Below are positions 10,291 through 20,903 of a stretch of 64,000 bases of DNA, one piece after another (the stretch's first letter is position 1; each line of letters starts with the position of its first letter). The stretch comes from Tetrapyrgos nigripes (taxonomy: Eukaryota > Basidiomycota > Agaricomycetes > Agaricales > Campanellaceae), in NCBI GenBank assembly GCA_013368315.1, contig JAACJM010000055.1, positions 248,001 to 312,000 on the forward strand. The letters are read 5' to 3'. The notes under the pieces were generated by a model, which ran no database searches, was not told the DNA's origin, and saw only the letters and a list, made by a program, of their open reading frames with translations. The position numbers and the translations under genes were made by a program.

Positions 10291-11787
10291 CTACTGCTGC
10301 TTGCACTCTTCTGGGTTAACATTGCCACCCTTCTTTGCGCCCTTGCGTCTACGCACGTTGCCATCGTCAGAGTCAGATTCCTATAATTACAAAAGAGCAA
10401 AAGGCATTATTACATCAAAAAATATTCATACAAGATAAAGGAGAGAAAGGGCTCTATACATCAAAGTGGTCCTCCTCATCCTCGTCGTCATCGTCTATGT
10501 CTTCAAAGTCATCCTCATCTTCGTCCATATCATACTCGAGAGCTTTGCCGGTAAAGTAGTCTACTGCTCGTGGTATGATCTGCGCGAGAAAGGATGTAAG
10601 TGAGCAGGTGGTGGGATTGGGAAAAAAAGAAGATATACACCTTTTCTTTGAGGTCCTCGCCGATTTGGTAGTCCATCTCGAGTTTCTCTTCGATCTCCTC
10701 CAACTCCTCCTCTTCTATTTCGCCGGCCTCGATAGCCTCTTCTGAGGGTGCCAGGGGTGGGGTGAAGAAGTTGAAGAAGGATTCTGTTGGCTTGGCTTTG
10801 CGGACAAGGCGCGTGCGATTTGTGTCTGGAAGACAAGGGGTCAACTAAAGCTGCAGAGAAGTTAAAAACAAAAACATACTCTTATTCCTCTGCTTCTTGA
10901 TCTCAAACTCCTTCGTGAGGTCCTTATCTTCCTTCCATTTAATCTCAGTGCCAATAGCACGATCGTAGACAAAGTCGCCCGAGTAGCCGACCTCTTCCTG
11001 GTAGAGATAGGTCTTCTCGAGGACATCGTTCTCAAAGTATTCGTTGGGGGTAAAGTGGAAGTGGATTTTGAAGCCAGGCTTGGAAGAAGAGTCGTCGAGA
11101 TATGAAATACGGATATCAGTGAGGTGTTTGAGGGCGCCGGTATCACGGTCAGTGATAAGCTCAGAGATGCCGATATGGTTTCTAAGAGCTGTGAGCCAAA
11201 ACTCGGGGATGGCAGCTGGACCCGAAGCGGCGTCTTTTGGTAAGGGAGTGTAGTCCTCATCGTCTTTGACCGATTGTTTCTCGCCCTCTTCGATCTCTTC
11301 TGGGGTAGGCTCAGCAGCACCGGTTATGATAGCGTGTCGGCGTTCATAGAGAGGCTTTGTGAGCTCGAGATACTACAAAGAAAGACAAAAGTCAGTCAGG
11401 GAGGCTGAGGAGCACCGAGTGCCATCGATCACGTACTTTCTTCTCAAGTTCGAGACATTCACGTTTGTACTTGTTCTGGAGCTCGTTTTGCTTGACCTGC
11501 ACGCCCTTGAGAGCCTCGATGCTGAGTTTTACTTCGGTAGGCAGACTTTCGATGTACCCAGAGCTTCGGCCGACCAGACTTGACAGCCTGCCCTGTACCA
11601 AACCCATCATCGCATCTCGTGCTGCTCCTGAGAGGTCAGGTTCGGCTCCCTCTTCTTCGTTATCTTCAGAGATGTCTGGAACGGTAGGCCTGGATAATCC
11701 TGAAGCAATCGGAGCGTGACCGAGAGGAGTATTCTGTGGAGTGGGGGCGGTGATATCGCCAACGGGAACGGGGACGTTGGAGGACAT
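10291..11787 (-). CDS. NAP1: Nucleosome assembly protein 1, 5 exons, 412 aa
   Basis: Histone H2A-H2B chaperone. The model is complement(join(10291..10380, 10460..10579, 10641..10825, 10880..11372, 11437..11787)), 1239 nt. The N-terminal helical part contains the dimerisation helix (SIEALKGVQVKQNELQNKY). The NAP core follows with IPEFWLTALRNH, SKPGFKIHFHFTPNEYFEN and NRTRLVRKAKPTESFFNFF. The acidic C-terminal tail (DEDEDDFEDIDDDDEDEED) then leads into the fungal-type terminus NVNPEECKQQ. The last intron begins immediately after the acidic tail. If it were retained, a stop would follow one codon later, so alternative splicing could remove the CKQQ end, a possible prenylation-like motif. All introns are 54-79 nt and GT-AG. 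Confidence 0.94.
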
Positions 11788-12415
11788 TTTTTCAGGATTT
11801 TTCCAAGGTCTGGAGATAAAGGTAGAAGGAGAAAGAGAGTCCCTGACCTCAAAAAATATTGGTCAGAGTCACTATACAAAACTTTCCCCAGTCTGTCGGA
11901 GTTTCGGCATCATCCGCACACGTGCTAACCTTTCGCCTTCAAAATATTACCACCAATATCTCTGAAAGGAAACTACGTCCGAGTCGTCTGGCAAGAGCAG
12001 CATGGTCAGTGGTCGGCTACCCGACATCGATCCGATTTAACGCAGGCAACAGACCCATTTTTTGGGTGAGTTTGGTTCCGACTGTGTTCCGAAGATGGCA
12101 CCTGTCGTGTAAGCAGCGCTTAGGTCTGGTTGAGGGGTCGGACTGTCAGAGGCGAAATAGAGAAGGTGAAGGTTGCATAACAACAACTTTGGCCAGCGCT
12201 TAATTCCCCGCAGAATCACCACGGAGAAGTGGTACTGAATGCGTACAGCCTTCCTTGTTCTTTACTACTAGGTCAAGTGCTGTGAGATAATGATAGGTTG
12301 TGGAAAAGAAAGTAGTGCACGGCTGTGTTGGAGGGTCACTGACCCAAGATGAACGGTCAATTTATCAGAACGGTCGTCTTCGTCTTCATCTCCACAATAC
12401 TGGCGCAAGTAACAG
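11788..12415. other. Divergent upstream region between NAP1 and gene A
   Basis: No coding feature is supported. It must contain the NAP1 promoter and the distal promoter of the first 6-16-family gene. Confidence 0.4.
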
Positions 12416-12518
12416 CGAATCTGAACAGCTCGTCACATTGGGAAAATATAAGGTTACGCCGCCGTACGAATCTGAACAGCTCGTCATATTGGCAAAATAT
12501 AAGGTTACGCCGCCTACG
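12416..12518. repeat. Two tandem 51-bp copies upstream of gene A
   Basis: A unit beginning CGAATCTGAACAGCTCGTCA and containing a TATTGGNAAAATATAAGG core occurs twice head to tail. The copies differ at a few positions. A single related block (GTCATATTGGCCAAATATG) lies upstream of gene C at about 47275. The duplicated block ends about 15 bp before the TATA element, so it may be a cis-regulatory unit. Confidence 0.75.
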
Positions 12519-12530
12519 GCGGCAAACAGT

Positions 12531-12540
12531 AATTATAAAT
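12531..12540 (+). promoter_or_regulatory. TATA-like element of gene A
   Basis: AATTATAAAT lies 78 bp before the start codon. The same sequence in the same context (GGCGGCAAACAGTAATTATAAAT) is found at the same distance before gene C. Confidence 0.55.
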
Positions 12541-12617
12541 CAGACTCAGATTGCAGCCGCTCACCTGTCTCTTCCATTATCACCCACTTTCACTAGAGTC
12601 TGCGACTACACATCGTA

Positions 12618-13994
12618 ATGCGTCTGCTCCAGACACTCTTTACTGGCCTCATGGCTAGCCTTGCCTTCACTCTACTCCTTCTAGCTCCCAGTGCTGGGCC
12701 TCAAGGCGTCAGTGCTATACGCTTACCAGGACTAGCACCCGGCTTAGGTCTCAACCTCCCAGGATTTCCCCCAGGCCAATTCCCTTGTGAGTGATACCAT
12801 TCCACGCTCTTCGACGTCGCACATTGAATCAACTCGGCCATCCTCATAGTGCTCGATGGTCTGTCTGCCTTGCGCCACAAATTGTCAGGATGAATTTAGT
12901 ACTCACCTTCAACTCATCTTTGGGCAGTCTTCAATTCTTTCTCTCACGATGAATCTTTGGAGCATTTCTGGGAACAGGCAAGAAATCTGGGGGACAAACT
13001 CGTGAAATACACCAATGTAAGTGCCGGTTCATCATCTAACCCTAGACCCTAGTCATAAAGTTCTGTCACGACTAACTCGTGTGTACAGAACCTCCTCGAA
13101 CACGAAGCAAAAATCTACCCAGCTGTGAAATCTTCCATCTCCTCCTTCCAACATCAAATCTCTTCTGTTCTCTCCTCACCGGGTATCCAAACCCTTCGCT
13201 CCGAACTAGGAAAGTCCGCGTCATTCCTCAACACCACCACCACCGGCATTGACACCAACATCACCAACATCAACACCACCGGTCTCGTCGATTTAACCAA
13301 ATGGTCCAACGTCCTCTCCATCGAATACGAGCTCATCATGGATCAATTCCAACGCGAGTTTCCTCTCCCTTCTGAAGCCCCTAGTCACGAAGAGAGAGTC
13401 GAGCTCATAAATACGCTGATGGATCGACTTGAGGATGGGTTTGTTAAGGTGGCGAATAGTACTCATCATGGTTGGCATGGTGTGGATAAAGAAAAGGCAA
13501 GGGAGATTTTTGGGAGTATTAGGCCTGGGACGGTGGCCGCATTGGTTACAGCAGGTGAGTGGATTTTCCTTCGTATCCATATTCGTCGAGATCGAAGTGG
13601 AGGCTGAACTGCATGTTCGAAATGCAGGGGATATTGCAGAACAACATCCCGTCCTCGTAGAAACAATCTTATTTGCCGGGGCTGCTCTTATTATCCCTGA
13701 AGCATGGGTTGCTCGGCCACTTTTCTCGTGCTTTGGGTTTGGTCCTTTGGGTCCAGTTAAAAGTGAGCAATTTGTTTGAACGTTTGGGCATTTCGTCGCT
13801 TAATATGTAATCTCCCTTCCTGCCTTCCTTTGTGCCACATGGTCCATTCATTTCTCACAACAGGATCCACTGCAGCTTGGGCTCAACGCCGCTTCTGGGG
13901 CGCCGCAGTAGCCAAGAATAGCTGGTTCTCGCATCTACAAAGGGCAGGTATGACTGGGCAATGGGTAAGATTCCAAAGGTTGTGGTGGGTATAA
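12618..13994 (+). CDS. Ifi-6-16 (IFI6/IFI27-like) family protein A, frameshifted 3' end
   Basis: The model is join(12618..12786, 12928..13016, 13089..13554, 13628..13762, 13864..13994), 329 aa. Residues 1-33 form a signal peptide (hydrophobic core FTLLLLAPSAG, likely cut near GVSA). A roughly 200-residue, mostly helical region unlike animal members follows (LIMDQFQREFPLPSEAP, NTLMDRLEDGFVKVAN). Next come a hydrophobic stretch (LVETILFAGAALIIPEAW) and the 6-16 signature GFGPLGPVK, STAAWAQRRFWGAAVAKNSW, FSHLQRAGMTG. Relative to copy B one G is missing in the GGG/GGGG run near 13969. The frame therefore changes and stops at 13992-13994 instead of 14039-14041, removing the last glycine-rich membrane segment. 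The splice-adjacent Gly is also Arg here. Function in fungi is unknown; membrane insertion is likely. Confidence 0.8.
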
Positions 13995-14041
13995 TCGGTG
14001 GCGGTGTTGGGTTGAGTTTCGGCCTGTGTCGACGCGGTTGA

Positions 14042-14882
14042 TTAGGATCGACATCGGTGTTCAAACTTCGACGTCACTGGCCGAGGTTCCAGTGTTTTGT
14101 AGAAAAGTCGACCGTGTTACGAGGCTTCAAGTTGGAGTTTTGTCTGGTTTTGTAAATTTTGAGTGTTTTTGTCAATTGAACGAGTAGTATGGTTGCCACC
14201 CAGGCTCATGTAGGTTTTTCGACCTTAGGCTCAAGATCGAGAGACATTGCTATTCATTCTCACTGAATTTCCTGTCAAATTACCTCCACGGATCCAAGAT
14301 CCCGATGCCGCTGGAGGTTAAGTTCCCCGATGGTATTACCCCGCTACACAGGTATCCGAAAGATAGGGCTTTACCACAAACATGAAAGAAATTGAGAGAT
14401 CTGAGGGGTACTTGGGGCCAACTTGGAGTATAAGTATATATATGTGTTACGTTTGTGCTCAACTTCTGTTATGTTTTTCTCGAGTTTTTTGGCCTTGACA
14501 TACATAGGCCGCACTAGTCTATCCAGATTAAAATATGACGTACTGATATGTGATGGCCCAGGGGACCTCGATGCGAAGCAGTTTCACCTCGCGTCAGTCC
14601 TTGCCTTCACGCCTCCGTGGCTGTTTCAGGGCTCCCCGTAATTCTCCTTTTCTATCGCGCGAAATTTCTGTGAACGCAACTGCAACTTAGAGGCCTTCAT
14701 TATCCAATTTATCGGTGAGTCGTTAGTATTCGACTCAAGTTAAACCTTTTCTGCTCTGTCCTTCATGTACCCTATGCCTCTGGCTCCCCAATATTCAAAC
14801 CAGTCGTCATTCCGATCTTCTCCAATGTCCCCATTCGACCTTTCTTATCTAACACCGCCTCCATTCCAGTGTTCTTTTATCT
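14042..14882. other. Spacer between gene A and the transcription factor gene
   Basis: No gene is supported. The sequence is shared with copy B (41486-42950), apart from insertions in B. It must contain the 3' region of gene A and the promoter of the transcription factor. Confidence 0.5.
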
Positions 14883-14934
14883 TTTTTCATTTTTCATTTT
14901 TCATTTTTCATTTTTCATTTTTCATTTTTCATTT
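14883..14934. repeat. (TTTTCA)n microsatellite
   Basis: About eight copies of a TTTTCAT-type hexamer lie 125 bp upstream of the transcription factor start. Copy B has only one or two copies at the same place, so the array expanded or shrank after duplication. Confidence 0.85.
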
Positions 14935-15059
14935 ATGTACATATGATTCAGGACCAAATACATAAGTACGGCAAGCTGTTTTCCGCTTTGTCAGCCCCAA
15001 CACACCTGCTTTCTTGCGTCCACCGTCTTCTCATCTTCTCGCTCGATCTTGAATTTGGA

Positions 15060-17869
15060 ATGTCACCGGAGAGTAGCACTAGCACTCTGGAAATTACAAT
15101 CAAACCGAGATTGAAGAAACCTCCAGCATGCGACTATTGCAGAACTCGTCGAGTTTTGTGTCATCCTCAACCAGAGGGCAGGTCTTGCCCTAGATGTCTA
15201 GAGAAGGGTGTCAAGTGAGTGTCTGTGCGAATCGATATCAGTGTCTTCAAGGAGTGTATCAGTATTATTGACTGTCAAGACCGTGACTTGCAGGTGTACA
15301 ACTACACCATCCGTTCGAAAAAAACGTAGACGACAACGTGAAATTTTAGCAGCGAAGAAAGTGCAAGTTACTCCCAGCGACGGTGACAGCATCAATGAAG
15401 ATGTCATTCATGCGAGCGATCTGATCGCCACCGCCAAGGATGATGCTCGGACATCTCACGGTCGGGAACTTATGGCGTCAAGGGATTTGACTTTGACAAC
15501 AACGTCGGCTGCACAATACGCACCTCATACAACACACATGCTAGCGACTTGCGCAGGCCTTAACAATGTGTATAGAAGGCCCATCGCCTTCGCTCCAGTT
15601 TTTTCTCATCCACAGTTACAACTTCCAAAACGTCTAATGCAGGAGTTATTCAATGGTGCGTGTTTGTGTTTCGTGTTTCATTATACCGTAGCTTGTAGGA
15701 CGTCCTCGAACTAAAAAAACTCATTCGTCAACGCCTAGAATTTGTCCATACAAGCTATTACCTTCACCCTATCATGCCTTACGACAGAATACGTGCCCAT
15801 CTCGCCGGCAGCGGTTGGCAACCGTCTTCCCTCTCACCTCAGGAATGTGTCCTCGTCCACTGCATCTTCGCCGTTGCATCTATAATGTCTAGTGACCCCC
15901 TTATAATCGGTCCGGAACCTCTTCCGGTAGAGTGTATCAACATTCTGACTACCATCCACCCCGTGAAAAAAATTAAAAGCGATCTAAGGGAAATCGGTAG
16001 ACGGAGAGAGAGAGTAGGGTTGTGTCATCAGCTGAGAGCGGAAGCACTGAGGCAGGCGCGCAATGAAGGTATAGCTGCATGGGTGTCGCCTGAGAATGCG
16101 GCTAGTTGTTTTTTGTTGGATGCATTGCTTAGTCGTGAGTGTTGAGTTTTTAGGGTCTTGGGTTATGGGCCTAACCTACTTAATGATGACAGAATACGAG
16201 TCCCCAAACTCATACGGTGCAGCTTTTACATGGCAAGCTCGAAGGCTTGCCGAGTCTTGGCATCAACGACCGCAGCTTTACAACGGGATTTTTGGAACGA
16301 TAGAATGTTCGGTCAAATGGGCAGCTTTTTTGGTGGGTGACTTGGTTTCTTTTTCTTTCATACGCTGACCTTTGGCCGTTGACTCTTTAGTCGGTTGACG
16401 TGCTTCCGGCTTTACATTCAAATAGATCTGTAGATTTGTGCGTCGCTTATTTTCCGCTGTTCTTTTGTTGACTTACTATATCCATGCTATTCTAGTTCGG
16501 CTCTCGATGAACAGCTCATATGTGGACACGACCAGCTATCGTTGGAAAAATTGGCATCGTTACTGAACCAAGGCTGTAATAGCTGGCAGTTTTATGAATA
16601 TTATCTTTCTAGTGAGTTGCAGAGTTTGATGTCGTTCAATCATGCTGAATACGCACCTATCCATGTCCTTCAGTCACCTTTCAGATCACTCGCCACGCAA
16701 GGGAGGTATACGAAAGTATCAGTGGCCGTGAGTGATCCTTTCTTGAAAATTTGTCAATTATAGCTGCTGATTTCGACGAACGAACCTCCCAATCCGTCTG
16801 TTCCTACTACTGATGTGATAGCGTGCGCACGACGTCGCCCATACAACCTTCAACTTATCAAACGCTACGCTACCTCTCTTCATCTCCTGCACGACGTATG
16901 CAATGCTTTACACATACATGGTGTCCTGGTCGCTCGTCAAAACCAAAGCCAGAGCCACACGATTCTCGCTCTCGTCAGAGTCGTATCAGTTGGATGGACG
17001 AATTTGACGTTGCATTTTTACAAAACGGTGAAGGAAATGCTGGAAGCGAGCTCGGTCACAGATTTGTACACTGGAACATATGAGCCCAATGGGATTGGTA
17101 TAGACGGCTTGGATGGCTACGGGAACGGTAGTCTTGACGGCCTCGAACGGGGAACATACAATTACTCGTCACTGGCAGAGCTAGAACTGGCACCAATCTT
17201 CCTTGCTGTTAGAAGTCTAACATGTAAGGCTGCCATTGAATACTCTGAAATGATCGAGGATATTCACTCAGTTTCGAGATTGGCACAAAAGAAAATTATT
17301 GGCGGGGATTTGAAGAAATGGGTGGAATTTGTGATAGATGTGACGCGGGATGCGGGGGTTATGTCGGCGAGTGAGGGGACTCAGACTCTTGAGAGGTGAG
17401 TGAGGGCACTACATGCTGCATAAATCGTTTGACCAGTCTGGTTACGTTGACACGGCATCTTTCTGACTAACGGTTCTTCTCGTTCCTTCCCTTTTTTTCT
17501 AACAGACTACGAGATGGGCTGAAAATTGCCGGTTTTACCTGGACAAATTATACAGATCTTGTCGAGGTTATCGATTCTCATGTATCTGCCCTCATGGACA
17601 GTTCGGGGTCCGCTCAAGACCCTGCTCATATCTTTGCTCTCGATCATAATCCTGATTATCATCATATGCATCTCAATCCTCATTCCAATTCCCGTCATGT
17701 CCCTCAGCCTGGTTCTGCCACTGCTGCTGCTCATCTCGATCTGGATCATAATCCTGATATTTATTATCGCAATCTCGACATCAACTCCGGTCATGTCCCT
17801 TCTGCTGGTGTTCCTCTAGGAGGAGAAGGAGGCAGAGGAGTTTATTACAAGGCATGGTCCACGACTTGA
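15060..17869 (+). CDS. Zn2Cys6 transcription factor (copy A), 9 exons, 747 aa
   Basis: The model is join(15060..15214, 15294..15655, 15739..16134, 16193..16332, 16391..16437, 16496..16611, 16674..16705, 16764..17395, 17506..17869), 2244 nt. The binuclear zinc cluster is at residues about 24-53 (CDYCRTRRVLC ... SCPRCLEKGVKC) and is split by intron 1 before the sixth Cys. A basic KKRRRQRE stretch follows. Exons 3-6 have the look of the fungal transcription factor middle homology region (EFVHTSYYLHPIMPYDRI, YGAAFTWQARRLAESW). The C-terminus is low-complexity, His/Asn/Asp-rich (ALDHNPDYHHMHLNPHSN). Copy B has a 2-nt indel that falls inside predicted intron 6, which supports that intron. The regulated genes are unknown; the adjacent 6-16-family genes are the obvious candidates. 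Confidence 0.85.
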
Positions 17870-18039
17870 ACGCCGGTTTCCAGGAGGCTCACGCTTAGTA
17901 GTGTTCCCAATTTCGCCGTATGTTTCATGTAGCTCAGATTTTCCAAATGATGAGTGCTGATGAGCTTTAACCTCATAATTAGTATGTATCTACTAGTAGC
18001 CATGTACATCAGCAAAAGCCCGGGTACCGACTCAGGCCT

Positions 18040-18370
18040 GGACATGTAGGGCTGTCGCTACAGGCCTGTAAATAGCTCACTTACTGATTCAGGGCTTGTA
18101 CATCCTGTAGTGTATGTACATATTATTACAGAATGTAAGCCACTTACAGCATGTATAATTATGACCAGGCAGTGCAGGCTGTAGAGCATTTACAGATCTA
18201 TACAGGCTGTGGTGCATGTACAGGTACTTACAGGATGGATCTCATTTACAGGCACTTACAGGATGTAGCTAATGTACATGCAGGTCACCATGTAAGGTCG
18301 GTACAGGAGAATACATGGTGCATTGCATGTACAGTTGCAGTCAGGCTGGGCTTGATGTACATGGCACTAC
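18040..18370. repeat. Left subterminal repeats (ACAGG/TGTA-rich)
   Basis: At least a dozen variants of ACAGGMTGTA, ACAGGCNTGTA and TTACAGGATG occur in this orientation within about 330 bp of the left end. Similar arrays bind transposase in CACTA-group elements. Confidence 0.75.
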
Positions 18371-18979
18371 AGGCTCAATGCCCCTTGGCATCATAGCCAT
18401 ACTGATTAACGGTCACACTATTTGACGTTGAGAAATGCATCAATCATATTTGCATCAATGAATACAACAGACATGAGTACTACAACAACCAGCAGGTAGC
18501 AAACAGCAATGATGACAGTAGCAAAGACAGCGAAGCAGACAGCAAAGCAAATCATACAAAGAGGCAATGGCGGTAAGAGAATACAATTACATTGCAAAGC
18601 AATTCATGAAAATGATGTGCAATTGAGAATAAGGATAGTGACATGCAATTAGGAATAACGATAGTGCGAGACCTAAAGATAAAGTCATCAAAAGATAATT
18701 CAGCACTGCATAAGACAGTGGACTTACCAAATCTAAAGAACAATCCATGCGAGACTATAACGTGGCATTGTTAAAAAAGATCCATGGATGATAAGAAGCT
18801 GGCAACCCACTGAGTCTAGTTATTAAGGTAGTCCAGGTCCTGAAGGTTGCGGTGAGCAGAAGTATGTCTGACGGGAAGTAAAATCATACTGAAAAAAGGG
18901 CGACTGCAAAAGAGTGATGGTCTATGAACTAAAGAAAGCCTGTCAGCGAATGAAGTAATGGATGAACAAATGGTCAAGG
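18371..18979. other. Inner left arm of the giant transposon, no gene
   Basis: A-rich sequence with GCAAAGACAG/AGCAAAG-type short repeats (18480-18560). No supported coding region. Confidence 0.4.
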
Positions 18980-20521
18980 TACCTTAATTAGCAGCAGTGG
19001 TGAGACGAGGGCCAAAAGGAGTGCGCTAGAGAAAAAACAACATGAGTATATGATGGTAAGAAAATGGGATGAAGAGAGATACCTTGGTGGGAGGAGGACT
19101 AGAGCCTGATGAAGAAGCAGTAGACTGAGCAGTTGAAGACGAAGAGCCCTGTGGCTTATCAACAGAGGTAGGATGAGGGAAATGATGAAAGAAACTTACA
19201 GCGGTAGGAGAGGATGATGAGAAACCCTGGAGCAAATATCAGGTGGTGAATGATGAGTGATAATGATAACGATAGCGCACCTCGAAGGACTCAGCCTTAG
19301 CAACAGCAGCAAGGACTGATACACCTTCTGGGGAAGGGTTTGAAGAACCAGCCTTAGCAGCAATGACAGCGACGGCTGCAAATTCTTTCTTGATCTGTTC
19401 CCGAAGGACTATCTCTGTGACGGCATTGATGCTGCTGTCTAGGTCATTGTCAGAGTCTATCCCGTTGGTCTCAGGAGTGGGGAACATTGAGTCCAGGTTT
19501 CTAGAAAGGAAAGTGTCAGATGAGTGTAGTATTAAAGAAAGGTGATCACATACTCTCTCCACATCCCCAATGTAGCCTCAATCCAGTCTGGTGACCTCAG
19601 TCTGGGGTCCTCAAAGAGGGCGATGATGGCATAAAAGGTGGACTGTTTGACGACACCTGCCTCTTCATGGTGCCAGCTGTTGGTAGCAGCTAGACTGTGA
19701 CAAACCTATGTATGCATCAACGCTGGCACAGACATCAATCAAATACAATGGAACTGACCATAAGAGTTGCATAAGCGATGCCTTGATAGGTAACAGTCAT
19801 TGCTCCATGACTGGGTCCCTTGCCAACATTATTCTTGAGCTTGAGGCATCCATTGGGGTTCTTGATGTATGCTAATGCAGCTTCAGGACTGAAGATGACT
19901 AGAATATATGCCTACAAGTACATTAGAAGAAATCAAACATGAAGAACTTAGAACACTCACAATAACAATGAGCCAGCCAGTCAGAAGATGGTCAAGGACA
20001 AAGCCTGGCCCCTTTGACACCTCTTCTCCTAGGTCCCAATAGAAGCATGCTGGAAAGTGGTTGCTGGAGATCTTAATCGTGTTTTCCTGCACCTTTTGAC
20101 AAAAGCTGGCTCAGTGTTAGTATAAATAGTCATCAAAAGAATAAATAGGACAACATACACTGCAGGGTCCTCATCAAAGTCCTTGAGTTTAGTTGGGGTA
20201 CAAAGAAGACGGGCAAGTTGACAGAGGACTTGTCATCATTGGCTGAAAGAGGAGGGTCAAACTCGTGGATATCAAGGACAGTCTTCACGTAGTGAAGGAT
20301 GCGTTCTTTAAAGAGACAGACATCCTGAGAGACTTGGTCACTAGCAGATGTATTCATCTAAACAAAAGATGGGTACTATATGTGTTAAGATGCTTGATAG
20401 ACATGTACCTCAGAAACCAGACTGTTGAGCCTGTTGACACACTTCTCAGCGTCTGAGAAGATGAAGTCCATATTGTTATTGAAGGTGGAGATGTTGTTGG
20501 CCATGTAGTCATAAATGGCAA
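18980..20521 (-). pseudogene. Accessory gene of the Plavaka-like element, 3' part
   Basis: Minus-strand exons that continue the gene beginning at 26575. Recognisable pieces are the exon directly abutting the copia insertion (NISTFNNNMDFIFSDAEK, 20409-20521) and a following exon (DQVSQDVCLFKERILHYVK). Next come an exon with FPACFYWDLGEEVSKGPGF and a Ser-rich C-terminal tail near 19100-19230. Function is unknown. The counterpart in the second element (34.5-36.7 kb) occupies the same place and strand, so it is a conserved part of this transposon type. The copia element has split the gene in the middle of an exon, and I count it as inactive. Exact exon borders and the stop were not all resolved. 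Confidence 0.6.
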
Positions 20522-20852
20522 TGTTAGAATTCGAACTAGATAGAAGAAAGAGAAATATGAATCTCTGTCTGTAATAGCGAAGACAGAGTAAAGAGTAAGT
20601 ACCTAGATAGAAGAAAGAGAAATATGAATCTAGGTATGTGAGTAAATGTCCGAGTCTGATGGTAAAGTAAGTGGCTCACCTCTGTCTGTAATAGTGAAGA
20701 CAGAGGTGTCCTAAGGGTATCTACAGGTATATATACTAGTGTACACGTGTTCCATGAAAAGGAGAAAGAGACAAAGAGATAAGTAGCCATAAGTAACCGT
20801 AGCACGTCTATGCGTTGGCCCCTATCCACGGTGGCTTGATTATACTTCAACA
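20522..20852 (-). repeat. 3' LTR of the copia element
   Basis: 331 bp, same as 25771-26101 except for six substitutions. Because the element is transcribed leftward, this is the downstream LTR. It contains a duplicated GATAGAAGAAAGAGAAATAT block and a pair of GTCTGTAATAGYGAAGAC-type palindromic units. Confidence 0.95.
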
Positions 20853-20864
20853 CTCCTCCTCACC
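20853..20864 (-). other. Polypurine tract
   Basis: On the coding strand GGTGAGGAGGAG directly precedes the 3' LTR, the expected position of the plus-strand primer. Confidence 0.75.
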
Positions 20865-20903
20865 GTGGATAGTAACACTCCTCCTCGCATGGAATCCATC
20901 TCT

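Larger units (their letters stand above)
13080..18004. repeat. Segmental duplication, copy A
   Basis: Sequence from intron 2 of gene A to just past the transcription factor matches 40532-46199 almost base for base. Copy B carries extra insertions (a MITE at 42129-42593 and about 165 bp before 43125). The copy A tail continues at 33725-33922, beyond a large transposon. Conservation includes introns and spacers, so the duplication is recent. Confidence 0.95.

Noticed and set aside
9576..10400. 274-residue open frame on the minus strand downstream of NAP1
   Set aside because: It overlaps the last NAP1 exon and intron in another frame, is low-complexity Leu/Ser-rich, and has no family motif or splice support. 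It is better read as the NAP1 3' region.
14943..15059. Upstream in-frame ATG extending transcription factor A
   Set aside because: The equivalent position in copy B is GTG, so the conserved start is the ATG at 15060 (43240 in B).
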